Assembly (NCBI GenBank): GCA_947442505.1
Contig: CANEVR010000014.1
Span: forward strand, 1 to 45,032
DNA from: Flavobacteriales bacterium
GTDB lineage: Bacteria > Bacteroidota > Bacteroidia > Flavobacteriales_D > Sanyastnellaceae
DNA length: 45,032 nucleotides
Direction of reading: 5' to 3'
Positions 33,979 through 43,038 of this stretch are shown here, in pieces. The position numbers and the translations under genes were made by a program. Numbering within the stretch: position 1 is the stretch's first letter; the number at the start of each line of letters is the position of its first letter. The notes beneath the pieces were generated by a model, which did no database searches, was not told the DNA's origin, and saw nothing but the letters and a program-made list of their open reading frames with translations.

Positions 33979-35019
33979 ATGGGAGTATACGTCATCGGAG
34001 AAATTGGACAAAATCACAATGGTTCACTGGATCTTGCCAAGCTATTGGTTGAGATTGCAGCACGCCCCATCAAAGAAAATTTATTCAACCTCTCATTGCG
34101 TCCCATGGACGCTGTCAAATTAACCAAAAGAGATTTGAAGGAAGAGTTGTCTCAGTCACAAATGAACAAGCCTTATGAAAGTTTTCATTCATTTGGTCGA
34201 ACGTATGGCGAGCACAGGGAAGTACTTGAATTGACGGATGAGGAGCACTATGAAGTATACAAACATGCCAAGCAGTTGGGTTTGGATTTTGTTGAAACCC
34301 TTTGCGCAGTGGGTTGTTTGAGTATGCTCAAATATTTTTCACCTGACAAATTGAAAGTGGCCAGCAGGGACCTAACCAATTTGCCTTTGCTGCAAGCATT
34401 GGCAGAAACCCGCATACCCATTATTCTCTCTACTGGTATGGCTGGGAAAAAAGAATTGGATGAAGCCTTGCAAGTGATCCATCGTTATCACAGTGACATT
34501 TCTATTTTGCATTGTGTCTCCCAGTATCCGACGGAACCACGAAATGTAAACTTGAATACATTGTCCTACCTTCAAAAGAATTACGCTGATTATACCATAG
34601 GTTATAGTGATCATACCATCGGTATTGCTACACCTGTTGCAGCTGTTGCCATGGGCGCGCAAATCATAGAAAAGCATATCACCTTAGACCGTAACATGAA
34701 GGGTACAGACCAAGCAGGTTCTTTAGGTATTGATGGCATGAATAGAATGGTACGTGATATCCGGTTGTTGGAAATGCAAATGGGTGTAGAAGATATTTTT
34801 ATTTCTGATGGGGTAGAGGCGGCCAAGTTTAAGTTGGAGCGTTCCATTGCAACCAATAGATCGATGAAAGCCGGGGAAGAAATTCAAGAAACGGATTTGC
34901 ACATGTTGTCACCAGGTGATGGTTTCAAATGGTTGGACAAAGATTTGGTCATCGGTAAAAAGTTGGCTTTGGATATGCCTGCTGATGAAATTATCTACCC
35001 CAATATGCTTCAGTCATGA
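33979..35019 (+). CDS. neuB: NeuB-family nonulosonate (sialic acid-like) synthase
   Basis: Cytosolic enzyme condensing a 6-carbon N-acyl sugar with phosphoenolpyruvate to a 9-carbon nonulosonic acid (sialic, legionaminic or pseudaminic acid). The 346-residue protein has the TIM-barrel landmarks VIGEIGQNHNGSLDLAKLLV, DAVKLTK, VASRDLTNLPLLQALAE, ILSTGM, LHCVSQYPT, IGYSDHTIGIATPVAAVAMG and IIEKHITLDRNMKGTDQAGS, and a C-terminal SAF/antifreeze-like domain (about 285-346, RSIATNRSMKAGEEI). A region around 28-55 is longer than in classical NeuB. The exact sugar cannot be told. Its stop overlaps the next ATG (ATGA). Confidence 0.92.
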   Translation: MGVYVIGEIGQNHNGSLDLAKLLVEIAARPIKENLFNLSLRPMDAVKLTKRDLKEELSQSQMNKPYESFHSFGRTYGEHREVLELTDEEHYEVYKHAKQLGLDFVETLCAVGCLSMLKYFSPDKLKVASRDLTNLPLLQALAETRIPIILSTGMAGKKELDEALQVIHRYHSDISILHCVSQYPTEPRNVNLNTLSYLQKNYADYTIGYSDHTIGIATPVAAVAMGAQIIEKHITLDRNMKGTDQAGSLGIDGMNRMVRDIRLLEMQMGVEDIFISDGVEAAKFKLERSIATNRSMKAGEEIQETDLHMLSPGDGFKWLDKDLVIGKKLALDMPADEIIYPNMLQS

Positions 35020-35534
35020 AACAAAATTCACTCTTGCCCAAAGTTGTTTTTACGGACATAGATGGAGTCTGGACAGATGGCGGAATGTATTATGATCAAA
35101 CGGGAAATGAATGGAAGAAATTCAACACCAGAGATTCTGCTGCAATTTTGTTTTTAAGACAACTTGACATTCCCATTGTGGTGATAACAGGTGAGGATAC
35201 CAATATCATGCGCAAGAGAGCAGAGAAACTGAAATTGAACTTTGTTTATCATGGTGTCAAGGATAAAGTGGCCGTGGCAAAGTCTTTTTGTGAAACACAC
35301 AATATTCAATGGAGTGAAGCCGCTTTTATTGGTGATGATTTGTTGGATATTCCGCTTTTAAAACTGGTTGGTTATTCAGGTTGTCCTGCAGATGCCCCCA
35401 AGTATATTCAGTCATTGGTAAAAAAAATAACATCAAAGAAGGGGGGTGAAGGGGCCTTCCGAGATTTTGTCGAAGAATTGCTCATGGACGCGGGAGTTTG
35501 GGATGAAGTCATTAAACATTGGACCAACAAATGA
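35016..35534 (+). CDS. KdsC-like HAD phosphatase, putative acylneuraminate 9-phosphatase
   Basis: A 172-residue HAD-superfamily phosphatase of the KdsC type. Motif I is FTDIDGVWTDG with the nucleophilic aspartate, motif II VVITGED, motif III the lysine of VKDKVAVAK, and motif IV FIGDDLLDIPLL. No cap domain is present, as in tetrameric KdsC enzymes. Its place between a NeuB-type synthase and a glycosyltransferase, with 4-base overlaps on both sides, argues for dephosphorylation of a 9-phosphorylated nonulosonate over KDO 8-phosphate, but both are possible. Confidence 0.88.
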   Translation: MKQNSLLPKVVFTDIDGVWTDGGMYYDQTGNEWKKFNTRDSAAILFLRQLDIPIVVITGEDTNIMRKRAEKLKLNFVYHGVKDKVAVAKSFCETHNIQWSEAAFIGDDLLDIPLLKLVGYSGCPADAPKYIQSLVKKITSKKGGEGAFRDFVEELLMDAGVWDEVIKHWTNK

Positions 35535-36865
35535 TAGGATTGACCATTGTTTTCAAAGCCATTTGGATATTTGTAAAAGTCTTATTTTTTGGTGTATTTA
35601 AAGTCAACAATCCATTTGGTTGGTCTTGGAAGAAATGGATGACTGGTCACACATTCAGAACCACAGGTAAAAAGTCCAAAACCGATGTAATGGCTGTTCC
35701 TCGCTACGTGGTAAGGGCTGTGAGAAAAATTTTAGATCGACGAAGCCTCCCCGCTGTCTATCAAGAAGAATCGATTTATTGTCAGACCACCTCTCAAGAA
35801 GCACAGTTTTCCAATTACCTTAATGCCATTACTGGCAGAGAGTTCAAAGCTATTGTTTATCGGGATCATTCCCCTCACGGAATGGGTTGGTTAAGCAGGT
35901 TTGTTATGTTGTTGTTTGTGGGTTTTTTGTCTGTTGTATTGTTTATCTGCTCACTTTTCGCACAGCATCGATCTAGACTTGGGCTATTGATATTGCAATG
36001 GGTGGAGAATGTGTTGTTGTTCAATATCTGCTGTTCTTGGGGAGTTCAAAAGCTCTATTTTTTTGGAGGGTATGAAAACGATTCATGCTTTACAGGTTTG
36101 ATGGCCAGGGCTATGGGCGTGCATTTGGTTACTATACCATCGGCAAATCCCATTCGGAATTTCTATCAACAAGTGGTGACAGACACTTTTGTGATTACCG
36201 CTGATTTTCAAAATACCGAATTCAATAAGTACAAGCATCATTGGCTTTGTTGTCATATAGAACAATGGCCTTTTATTGAGTTTTCCAAATTATCACCTTT
36301 TGTGAAAGGAGATGGTAATACCGTTAAAAAGTCAATAGGTTTTTTATCCCGCGGTGCTTGGTTGAGAAAGAAGAGAGCGGTGCATGCGCAAAACAACAAC
36401 AAGGACTTTGAGTATGAAGAACGTTGCATGAATGCTTTGCGGGAATTTCTTAAGGCACATTCTGAATATACCCTTGTGATTCTCCCGCATCCAATGGAGT
36501 GCCACAAACCAGATTTGAAACAAGAGGCAATTGATTATTACAACGATTATTTCGCCGGTTTGAAAGTTGTTTTTTATGACAAGGGATTGAAATCCTATCA
36601 ATGCTTCTCTGATGTTGATGTAACCGTTACAGCCATTTCTAGTGCAAACATAGAACGATTGTATTGTGGATACAAGGCCATGTTTGCTCCGTTGGGCGCT
36701 GAAATGGAATTTTTCTCAGGTTCTACCCTCGACAATATAGTGTGCAGATCAGAAGGGTCTTTTGATGCACTTCTTTCCGATATTCTTTCCCGAAATGAGG
36801 AAGATTATTTCAACCAATACCACTTGCAACCCTATCGATTTGATTCGATTAGAACTCGGCGTTGA
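35531..36865 (+). CDS. Putative glycosyltransferase (possible sialyl/nonulosonate transferase)
   Basis: A 444-residue protein not assigned to a named family by eye. It has a hydrophobic N-terminus (about 3-22), a second hydrophobic hairpin near residues 120-155 (FVMLLFVGFLSVVLFICSLF), and a GT-B-like C-terminal half. That half carries TLVILPHPMECHKPD and DVDVTVTAISSANIERLYCG, reminiscent of the HP and Ser/Thr motifs of bacterial sialyltransferases (GT38/GT52-type). It is translationally coupled (ATGA) to the phosphatase gene, so transfer of the operon's nonulosonate is a reasonable hypothesis. The ATG at 35531 is chosen because of this overlap. Its last 17 bases overlap the 3' end of asnS on the other strand. 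Confidence 0.6.
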   Translation: MIGLTIVFKAIWIFVKVLFFGVFKVNNPFGWSWKKWMTGHTFRTTGKKSKTDVMAVPRYVVRAVRKILDRRSLPAVYQEESIYCQTTSQEAQFSNYLNAITGREFKAIVYRDHSPHGMGWLSRFVMLLFVGFLSVVLFICSLFAQHRSRLGLLILQWVENVLLFNICCSWGVQKLYFFGGYENDSCFTGLMARAMGVHLVTIPSANPIRNFYQQVVTDTFVITADFQNTEFNKYKHHWLCCHIEQWPFIEFSKLSPFVKGDGNTVKKSIGFLSRGAWLRKKRAVHAQNNNKDFEYEERCMNALREFLKAHSEYTLVILPHPMECHKPDLKQEAIDYYNDYFAGLKVVFYDKGLKSYQCFSDVDVTVTAISSANIERLYCGYKAMFAPLGAEMEFFSGSTLDNIVCRSEGSFDALLSDILSRNEEDYFNQYHLQPYRFDSIRTRR

Positions 36866-38279
36866 GCGGTGTTCTTGGGAATGGAATAACATCACGGATA
36901 TTACTCATTCCAGTGGCATACATCACCATGCGTTCAAAGCCTAAACCAAATCCGGCGTGGGGACATGTACCAAACTTGCGCGTCTCCAAATACCACCAAA
37001 TGTGCTCCTCAGGGATGTTGAATTGTTTGCACTTTTCGAGCAAGACATCGTAACGCTCTTCTCGCTGTGAACCGCCAATGATCTCACCAATACCAGGGAC
37101 CAACATGTCCATAGCAGCAACCGTTTTACCGTCTTCATTGAGACGCATATAGAACGCCTTAATCGCTGCTGGATATCCAGTTATGATAACAGGCTTTTGG
37201 AAATGTTTTTCTACCAAATAACGCTCATGTTCACTTTGCAAGTCAATCCCCCAACTGACATCATATTTGAATTTTTTCTTCTTGTAATGATTGGAGTTCA
37301 TTAAAATGTCAATGGCTTCTGTATATGTGATGCGTTCGAAAGGACTATCAACAACAAATTTCAATCTTTCTACCAAAGGAATGGTTTGTCTTTCCTCTTG
37401 TGGTTTTGACTTATCATCTTGTTGCTCTCTTTCTTGCAAAAATGTCAAATCCTCCAAAGCGTTTTCCAAAACATGGTTTAGACAGAATTTCAGAAAGGCC
37501 TCAGCCAAATCCATGTTGTCATATATGTCATTGAAGGCTACCTCAGGTTCAATCATCCAGAACTCTGCCAAGTGGCGTGAAGTATTGGAGTTTTCTGCAC
37601 GAAACGTAGGGCCAAAGGTGTACACTTTTCCCAATGCCAATGCAGCGAGTTCGGCCTCCAATTGTCCAGAAACAGTGAGGTTGGCTGATTTACCAAAGAA
37701 ATCTTGACTGTGATCTACCTGGCCATTTTCATCTTTGGGAATCTGATTCAAGTCAAGGGTAGTCACCTTGAACATTTCACCGGCGCCTTCGGCATCGCTC
37801 CCTGTAATAATGGGGGTGTGCAAATAATAGAATCCGCGATCATTGAAGAATTTATTTACAGCAAATGCAAGATGGTGTCGCACCCTGAAAACCGCGCTAA
37901 ATGTTGAAGTTCTAAAACGCAAATGCGCCTTTTCTCTGAGAAACTCCAAACTGTGTTTTTTCATTTGAATGGGAAACTCGTTGGGATCGCAATCACCAAG
38001 GATGGTGAGGGATTGACCAATCACCTCCACGTTTTGTCCTTTACCAAGACTTTCTTGCACTACACCAATAACAGAAACAGAAGTTCCAGTATACAAACGT
38101 TTTCTAAGATCCTCAGGTGTTTGTTCAGGGTTCAATACTACCTGGATATTGCGCAAGGTAGAACCATCGTTAATGGTCAAAAATTGATCGTTTCTAAAGG
38201 TCTTTACCCAGCCTTTGATATTGACTTCTTTGCCAATTTCGGCTTGGTCTAAAATGTGGATGATCTCTGTGCGCTTCAT
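36849..38279 (-). CDS. asnS: Asparaginyl-tRNA synthetase
   Basis: Class IIb aminoacyl-tRNA synthetase charging tRNA-Asn, 476 residues. An N-terminal OB-fold anticodon-binding domain (about 10-105, VNIKGWVKTFRNDQFLTIND) is followed by the catalytic domain with motif 2 FRAENSNTSRHLAEFWMIEP and motif 3 GFGLGFERMVMYATG. GSDAEGAGEMF and ITGYPAAIKAFYMR are also asparagine-type landmarks. The ATG at 38279 is preferred; a TTG three codons upstream would lie closer to the promoter box at 38296. It lies 29 bases after the ABC ATPase gene and converges on the glycosyltransferase gene with a 17-base overlap; no terminator is seen between them. Confidence 0.98.
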   Translation of the reverse strand: MKRTEIIHILDQAEIGKEVNIKGWVKTFRNDQFLTINDGSTLRNIQVVLNPEQTPEDLRKRLYTGTSVSVIGVVQESLGKGQNVEVIGQSLTILGDCDPNEFPIQMKKHSLEFLREKAHLRFRTSTFSAVFRVRHHLAFAVNKFFNDRGFYYLHTPIITGSDAEGAGEMFKVTTLDLNQIPKDENGQVDHSQDFFGKSANLTVSGQLEAELAALALGKVYTFGPTFRAENSNTSRHLAEFWMIEPEVAFNDIYDNMDLAEAFLKFCLNHVLENALEDLTFLQEREQQDDKSKPQEERQTIPLVERLKFVVDSPFERITYTEAIDILMNSNHYKKKKFKYDVSWGIDLQSEHERYLVEKHFQKPVIITGYPAAIKAFYMRLNEDGKTVAAMDMLVPGIGEIIGGSQREERYDVLLEKCKQFNIPEEHIWWYLETRKFGTCPHAGFGLGFERMVMYATGMSNIRDVIPFPRTPLNAEF

Positions 38280-38295
38280 ATTCTTCAATGAAGCA

Positions 38296-38303
38296 CAAAT
38301 TTA
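38296..38303 (-). promoter_or_regulatory. Predicted -7 box of asnS
   Basis: TAAATTTG on the minus strand matches TAnnTTTG exactly and lies in the 29-base gap between the ABC ATPase stop and the asnS ATG, giving asnS its own short-leader promoter. Confidence 0.5.
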
Positions 38304-38308
38304 ATCAA

Positions 38309-39007
38309 TTATAGATGAACAGGGGTATTGATTTTTTCGGACTCTACTTTCCCGTCCCGCATACGGATGACGCGGTGAGCATGTGCGGCGATGTCTTCTT
38401 CGTGGGTTACCAAAATTACCGTGTTGCCTGAGTCATGGATTTCTTGAAAAAGCCGCATGATTTCATGGGAAGTCTTGGTGTCCAAATTACCAGTGGGCTC
38501 GTCTGCCAAAATAATGGAGGGCTTGTTGACCAATGCTCGAGCCACCGCAACGCGCTGACGTTGTCCTCCAGAGAGCTCATTGGGCTTGTGCAACATTCTA
38601 TCGGCAAGACCAACTTGTTCCAAAACTTGCTTGGCACGTTTTAATCTTTTTTCTTCCGTCCATCCCGCATATACCAGCGGAAGGGCCACATTTTCAAGCG
38701 CAGTATATTTTGGCAAAAGATTAAAGGTTTGAAAAACAAAGCCTATTTCTTTGTTGCGAATTTCTGCTAGTTCATTGTCCGTTAAAGTAGAAACATTGGG
38801 ACCGTTTAAGAAATAATCCCCGGAAGTGGGACGGTCCAAACAACCCAAAATGTTCATCAAGGTTGATTTTCCTGAACCTGAAGGTCCCATGAGTGCAACA
38901 TACTGATTTTTCAGTATTTCTAAATCAACCCCGTTGAGGGCATTTACCGTCTCTTCACCGATGGTGTAACTCTTGGTTAAACCTTCTATTTTTATCATTG
39001 CACTCAT
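38309..39007 (-). CDS. ABC transporter ATP-binding protein (LolD/MacB type)
   Basis: A 232-residue ATPase of the MacB/LolD/FtsE class. Motifs: Walker [17 protein letters not shown]-loop [10 protein letters not shown], signature [15 protein letters not shown], Walker [13 protein letters not shown] and the switch histidine in VTHEED. Such proteins drive lipoprotein release or export via FtsX-domain permeases; no permease is in the window, so the partner must be encoded elsewhere. The ATG at 39007 lies only 4 bases from the -7 box at 39012; an in-frame ATG at 38998 ([11 protein letters not shown]) is an equally good start. Confidence 0.93.
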   Translation of the reverse strand: MSAMIKIEGLTKSYTIGEETVNALNGVDLEILKNQYVALMGPSGSGKSTLMNILGCLDRPTSGDYFLNGPNVSTLTDNELAEIRNKEIGFVFQTFNLLPKYTALENVALPLVYAGWTEEKRLKRAKQVLEQVGLADRMLHKPNELSGGQRQRVAVARALVNKPSIILADEPTGNLDTKTSHEIMRLFQEIHDSGNTVILVTHEEDIAAHAHRVIRMRDGKVESEKINTPVHL

Positions 39008-39011
39008 GCAT

Positions 39012-39019
39012 CAAATGTA
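39012..39019 (-). promoter_or_regulatory. Predicted -7 box of the LolD/MacB-type ATPase gene
   Basis: TACATTTG on the minus strand matches TAnnTTTG exactly, 4 bases before the ATG at 39007 and 13 before the alternative ATG at 38998, implying a leaderless or very short-leader mRNA. Confidence 0.45.
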
Positions 39020-39116
39020 CTCGAATAGATTGACCCTGTAAAGCCTATGTGCTTTTTTAACGACCTATGCAACTATTGGCGTATATTTAGACTCTTAAGC
39101 ATGGTAATAGAAACTT

Positions 39117-41513
39117 ATGAAAAGAATCCTTACTCTCGTCGCCTTTTTGCTCGTTGGTTATTGTTCCAGCGCACAGATTACTTTGAACCCGGGAATTACA
39201 GCGGATCAAGCTGTTCAATATTTGCTTGGGCCAAACGTCACTTATTTTAATGCACAGTTCACTGGCGATCCTGGTCAATTGGGTTATTTATCCGGTGGCG
39301 GTGCGCCTTCGGCATTTCAAGTTGAGAACGGCGTTACCCTTTCCTCTGGTCATGTCAATGAATTGCAACTGGGGGCCAATGTTCCGGTTATAGCGAGTGG
39401 AGTGGCCAATAACCCTGATTTGTTGAGTGTGGCCAATTCGGTGTTCCCGATGATCGGTCTCAATTTGACTATTCAAGATGTCAATGACCAAGCCATATTA
39501 GAGTTTGATTTCATCGCTACAGGAAACACCTTGTCTTTTGATTATATTTTTGGTTCAGATGAATACTTGACATTCGTAGATCAGGTATACAATGATGTTT
39601 TCGCATTTTTTCTTGCCGGTCCTGGAATTACCGGTGATTATTCAGCTCCTCCAGGTTATCCAGGTGGTTCTACCAATATCGCCATTATTCCTGGTTCCAA
39701 CCCAGCACTTCCCATCACCATCTCAAGCTTGAATAACGTAGACTATAATCAGTATTATGTCGATAATCCAGCTCCCAATGAGGACATAGGAAGCAATGGA
39801 TACACAGTTCCTTTGTTGGCTACTTATCCTTTGCTTTGTGGTGAAACCTATCACATCAAGTTGGCGATTGCTGATGCGCAGGATGGGTCATTGCAATCAT
39901 TTGTAACCCTAAGAGCGGGTAGCTTCAATGTGGGAAATAACTTGATTCAGCCTGTCAGTGTGAATATCTCCGGTAATCAAGGCGGAATTACCGGATTTCC
40001 TTCAAATGCAATTTTAGAAGGCGAGAGTTGTTACGACGGTTTCTTTGTGATTGCCCCTCCTCCTTGCTTATTGGAACCCGATACCATTACTCTTTATTTT
40101 GGCGGATCTGCCACATTGGGCGAGGATTATACTTACGATGGTGATACCACATTGGTGGTCTATCCCGGAACCTATGATACGCTTTATTTAAATGCTTTGG
40201 TTGATGATATGTCCGAGGGAACCAACACCATCACATTTGGAAGTATTACATCAACTTATGAAACCATTGATATTGGTTTTATCTATGTCGATCCTCTGGA
40301 TACTTTGAATGGCGTAGACATGGATACCACCACGGCAACAATGATTATTGTTGACTACAATCCAATTAGCGTGAGTACACTCCCTGATATTGGTTTGTGT
40401 GAAGCCGTGATTCCCGAGAGTTATGGTCCCAACGCAATCAACGCAAACACTGGTGTTCCCCCTTATTTGTATCAATGGGAAAATCCACTGGGAGATATTG
40501 TTTCTAACAATGACACCGCATTTTTTCAATACCAAGCCCCCGGAATTGTTCCAGGACAATATTGGATGACCGTTACCGATTTTTGCGGTCTGACGGATTC
40601 GTTGTCTTTTGAGGTAACCGATCCCGTCCCCGTCAATGTCAATGCCTTGAGCAATGTTGTACTTTGCCAATCTCCTATCAATGTGAATGTTGAAAACGCC
40701 ATTTCTCAAGGTGCAGCCCCTTATTCTTTTACTTGGAAGAATCCAGCCAATCAAACTGTGGTAACGAATAGTGCCAATGCCGTTTTCACTTTCACTCCTG
40801 GTGATGCTACCTTGACCAACGGAAACTATGAGGTGATCATCAATGATTATTGCGGAACTTCAGATAGCACGACATTGAACTTGCAGATCCCTGTTCCACC
40901 CATGAAACCTATCACTTTGCCCGACTCACTGATATTGGGATTGTGCACCACGGATACATTGACTTTGACTGCATGGACCAATGAGAATGTCTCTTACAAG
41001 TGGTGGTATTATGATGCAACGGATTCTATTACCGATAATAATGCAGATTGGACATCGGCTTCCTACTTTATTGGAAGTGCTTTTCCAATGACGTATTGGT
41101 GTCGTGTCACTGAGCCGCAATGTGGTTATTACGAATCTGTCAACTACACCGTTTTGCCAGTGGCCTGCACGGTGGAATTTCCCAATTTGCTTTCAGGCTT
41201 TGCAGGAGATGCCAAATCATTTAGTTTGTTGTGTAATCCAGAGGTGTATGCTGAGGAGTTTGAAGCAGGTCAACCCATCGGTAACCAAACTTTCCACATT
41301 TGTGGATTGTTCAATCCTTATGACTCTACCTGGAAATACCCCAATTCCACTTTAAAAGTATTCAACCGATGGGGAACCATTGTTTACGAAAGCGGAGACT
41401 ACAAGAATGATTGGAAAATTTCAGATCTAGCAGAGGGAGTGTACTACTATGAATTCGTGTGGAACAGACCCAAAAAGGAATATTACACAGGTTCATTCAA
41501 TGTGTTGAAGTAA
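39117..41513 (+). CDS. Choice-of-anchor-L protein with gliding-associated C-terminal (T9SS type B) domain
   Basis: A 798-residue exported surface protein. Signal peptide about 1-19 (ending YCSSAQ); a choice-of-anchor-L domain (about 25-275) with FDYIFGSDEYLTFVDQVYND, the hallmark of the family, and YHIKLAIADAQDGSLQSFV; two or more PKD/SprB-type repeats (about 430-600, PPYLYQWENPLGD and APYSFTWKNPANQ); and a gliding-motility-associated C-terminal domain (about 720-798) with LKVFNRWGTIVYES and YYYEFVWNRPKKEYYTGSFN. Such proteins are large adhesins or surface filaments. TATATTTA at 39082-39089 is a 7-of-8 -7 box. Its terminator lies inside the end of the convergent gpmI gene. Confidence 0.92.
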   Translation: MKRILTLVAFLLVGYCSSAQITLNPGITADQAVQYLLGPNVTYFNAQFTGDPGQLGYLSGGGAPSAFQVENGVTLSSGHVNELQLGANVPVIASGVANNPDLLSVANSVFPMIGLNLTIQDVNDQAILEFDFIATGNTLSFDYIFGSDEYLTFVDQVYNDVFAFFLAGPGITGDYSAPPGYPGGSTNIAIIPGSNPALPITISSLNNVDYNQYYVDNPAPNEDIGSNGYTVPLLATYPLLCGETYHIKLAIADAQDGSLQSFVTLRAGSFNVGNNLIQPVSVNISGNQGGITGFPSNAILEGESCYDGFFVIAPPPCLLEPDTITLYFGGSATLGEDYTYDGDTTLVVYPGTYDTLYLNALVDDMSEGTNTITFGSITSTYETIDIGFIYVDPLDTLNGVDMDTTTATMIIVDYNPISVSTLPDIGLCEAVIPESYGPNAINANTGVPPYLYQWENPLGDIVSNNDTAFFQYQAPGIVPGQYWMTVTDFCGLTDSLSFEVTDPVPVNVNALSNVVLCQSPINVNVENAISQGAAPYSFTWKNPANQTVVTNSANAVFTFTPGDATLTNGNYEVIINDYCGTSDSTTLNLQIPVPPMKPITLPDSLILGLCTTDTLTLTAWTNENVSYKWWYYDATDSITDNNADWTSASYFIGSAFPMTYWCRVTEPQCGYYESVNYTVLPVACTVEFPNLLSGFAGDAKSFSLLCNPEVYAEEFEAGQPIGNQTFHICGLFNPYDSTWKYPNSTLKVFNRWGTIVYESGDYKNDWKISDLAEGVYYYEFVWNRPKKEYYTGSFNVLK

Positions 41514-41520
41514 ATTATTT

Positions 41521-43038
41521 TTATACCAATAAAGAGCCGGTCATTTCGATCGGCTTTTTTATGTCCATCAAATGCAAAATAGTGGGCGCAACATCAGCCA
41601 GGATACCATCTTTAACGCTACTCACTGAATCAGAAATAATCCAAACAGGTACCGGGTTAGTGGTGTGCGCGGTGTTGGGGGAACCATCCTCATTGATGGC
41701 TTTGTCTGCATTGCCATGGTCAGCAATGATGACGAATTGATAGCCATGTTGAATACCAAATTCAACCAACTCTTTCAAGCATTGGTCTACCGTTTCTACA
41801 GCCTTGATAATAGCCTCCCAAACCCCAGTGTGTCCCACCATGTCAGGATTGGCAAAGTTGAGACAAATGAAATCAGGTGATTCCTTTGCCATGACGTCTT
41901 TGGTTTTTTCCAAAATACCTTGTGCTGACATCTCAGGCATTAAGTCATAGGTGGCCACTTTGGGTGAGGGGACCATGCCTCTTTGCTCTTTATCAAAAGG
42001 CTCTTCACGACCGCCACTAAAGAAAAAAGTGACGTGTGGGTATTTTTCTGTTTCAGCAATTCTCAATTGAGATCTTCCCGCATTGGAAATGACTTCTCCC
42101 AATGTCTGCAACAGATTGTCTTTTTGAAAGATAACATGCACATTTTTGAACTTCTCATCGTATTGCGTCATTGTAATATAGTGCAATGCTGGAATGGGAG
42201 TCATTGCAAATTCAGACAATGAATACTGACTCAAAACCTCTGTGATTTCCCTGCATCTGTCCGTTCTGTAATTGAAGCAAATAACAACATCACCTTCTGA
42301 TATGGGGGCAAATTGAGATTCAATGATAATGGGTTCAATGAATTCATCGGTTACTTCCTTTTGGTATGAAGCCTCAATTCCTTCGGTAGCATTGGAATAT
42401 TTTGAGCCAATGCCTTGGGTCATCAAATCATAAGATTTTTTAATCCTCTCCCATCTTTTGTCTCTGTCCATGGCAAAATACCGTCCGATAACGGATGCTA
42501 TCTTAACGCCTGTGGATTCAATGGCACCTTCGAAAGCTTGAATATAACCCATTCCACTTTGCGGATCGGTGTCTCGTCCGTCTGTGATGGCGTGCACTCG
42601 GGTGACAACCTCAGGGAATTGGGAAGCAATCTCACAGATGGCTGCAGCATGAAGCCAGTGGGAGTGAACACCTCCATCGCTTATTAATCCAATGAGATGA
42701 ACAGTTTTTTTGTTATTCTTGGCGTATTCAAACCCAGCAAGTAGGGTCGGATTAGAATAAAATTCCCTTTCGCGAATGTTTTTGTTGATTCTAACCAATT
42801 CCTGAAACACAACACGACCAGCGCCGATGTTCATGTGACCAACCTCTGAATTTCCCATTTGGCCTTCTGGAAGTCCGACGTGCTCGCCATCCGTTCTCAA
42901 CGTGGCATTGGGGTATTTTTGGGACAAGCTATCGGCAAAAGGTGTTCGTGCATTTGCAATGGCATCTGAGTTGTCTTTTTTGCCAATTCCCCATCCATCC
43001 AAAATGACCAAGGCTACTTTCTTATTGTGTTTTTCCAT
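41521..43038 (-). CDS. gpmI: 2,3-bisphosphoglycerate-independent phosphoglycerate mutase
   Basis: Glycolytic and gluconeogenic enzyme interconverting 3- and 2-phosphoglycerate with two manganese ions. The 505-residue protein has VILDGWG at the N-terminus (metal ligand Asp), the nucleophile Ser64 in GQMGNSEVGHMNIGAG, HAITDGRD, FNYRTDR, NFANPDMVGHTG and the metal-binding IIADHGNADKA. The ATG at 43038 is chosen since the family starts close to the VILDGWG strand; an in-frame start at 43080 would extend into the histidine kinase gene. It overlaps the kinase 3' end by 17 bases, and a plus-strand terminator is embedded in its last codons. Confidence 0.97.
   Translation of the reverse strand: MEKHNKKVALVILDGWGIGKKDNSDAIANARTPFADSLSQKYPNATLRTDGEHVGLPEGQMGNSEVGHMNIGAGRVVFQELVRINKNIREREFYSNPTLLAGFEYAKNNKKTVHLIGLISDGGVHSHWLHAAAICEIASQFPEVVTRVHAITDGRDTDPQSGMGYIQAFEGAIESTGVKIASVIGRYFAMDRDKRWERIKKSYDLMTQGIGSKYSNATEGIEASYQKEVTDEFIEPIIIESQFAPISEGDVVICFNYRTDRCREITEVLSQYSLSEFAMTPIPALHYITMTQYDEKFKNVHVIFQKDNLLQTLGEVISNAGRSQLRIAETEKYPHVTFFFSGGREEPFDKEQRGMVPSPKVATYDLMPEMSAQGILEKTKDVMAKESPDFICLNFANPDMVGHTGVWEAIIKAVETVDQCLKELVEFGIQHGYQFVIIADHGNADKAINEDGSPNTAHTTNPVPVWIISDSVSSVKDGILADVAPTILHLMDIKKPIEMTGSLLV
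41535..41560 (+). terminator. Terminator of the choice-of-anchor-L gene, inside gpmI
   Basis: Arms AGCCGGTC (41535-41542) and GATCGGCT (41548-41555), one G-T wobble, 5-base loop, then six T on the plus strand. It lies 21 bases past the plus-strand stop and at the same time encodes part of the GpmI C-terminus on the other strand. Confidence 0.82.

Noticed and set aside
40251-40754. Minus-strand open frame within the choice-of-anchor-L gene
   Set aside because: It is a shadow of the real coding frame; its Ile/Gly/Asn-rich composition reflects the complementary codons.
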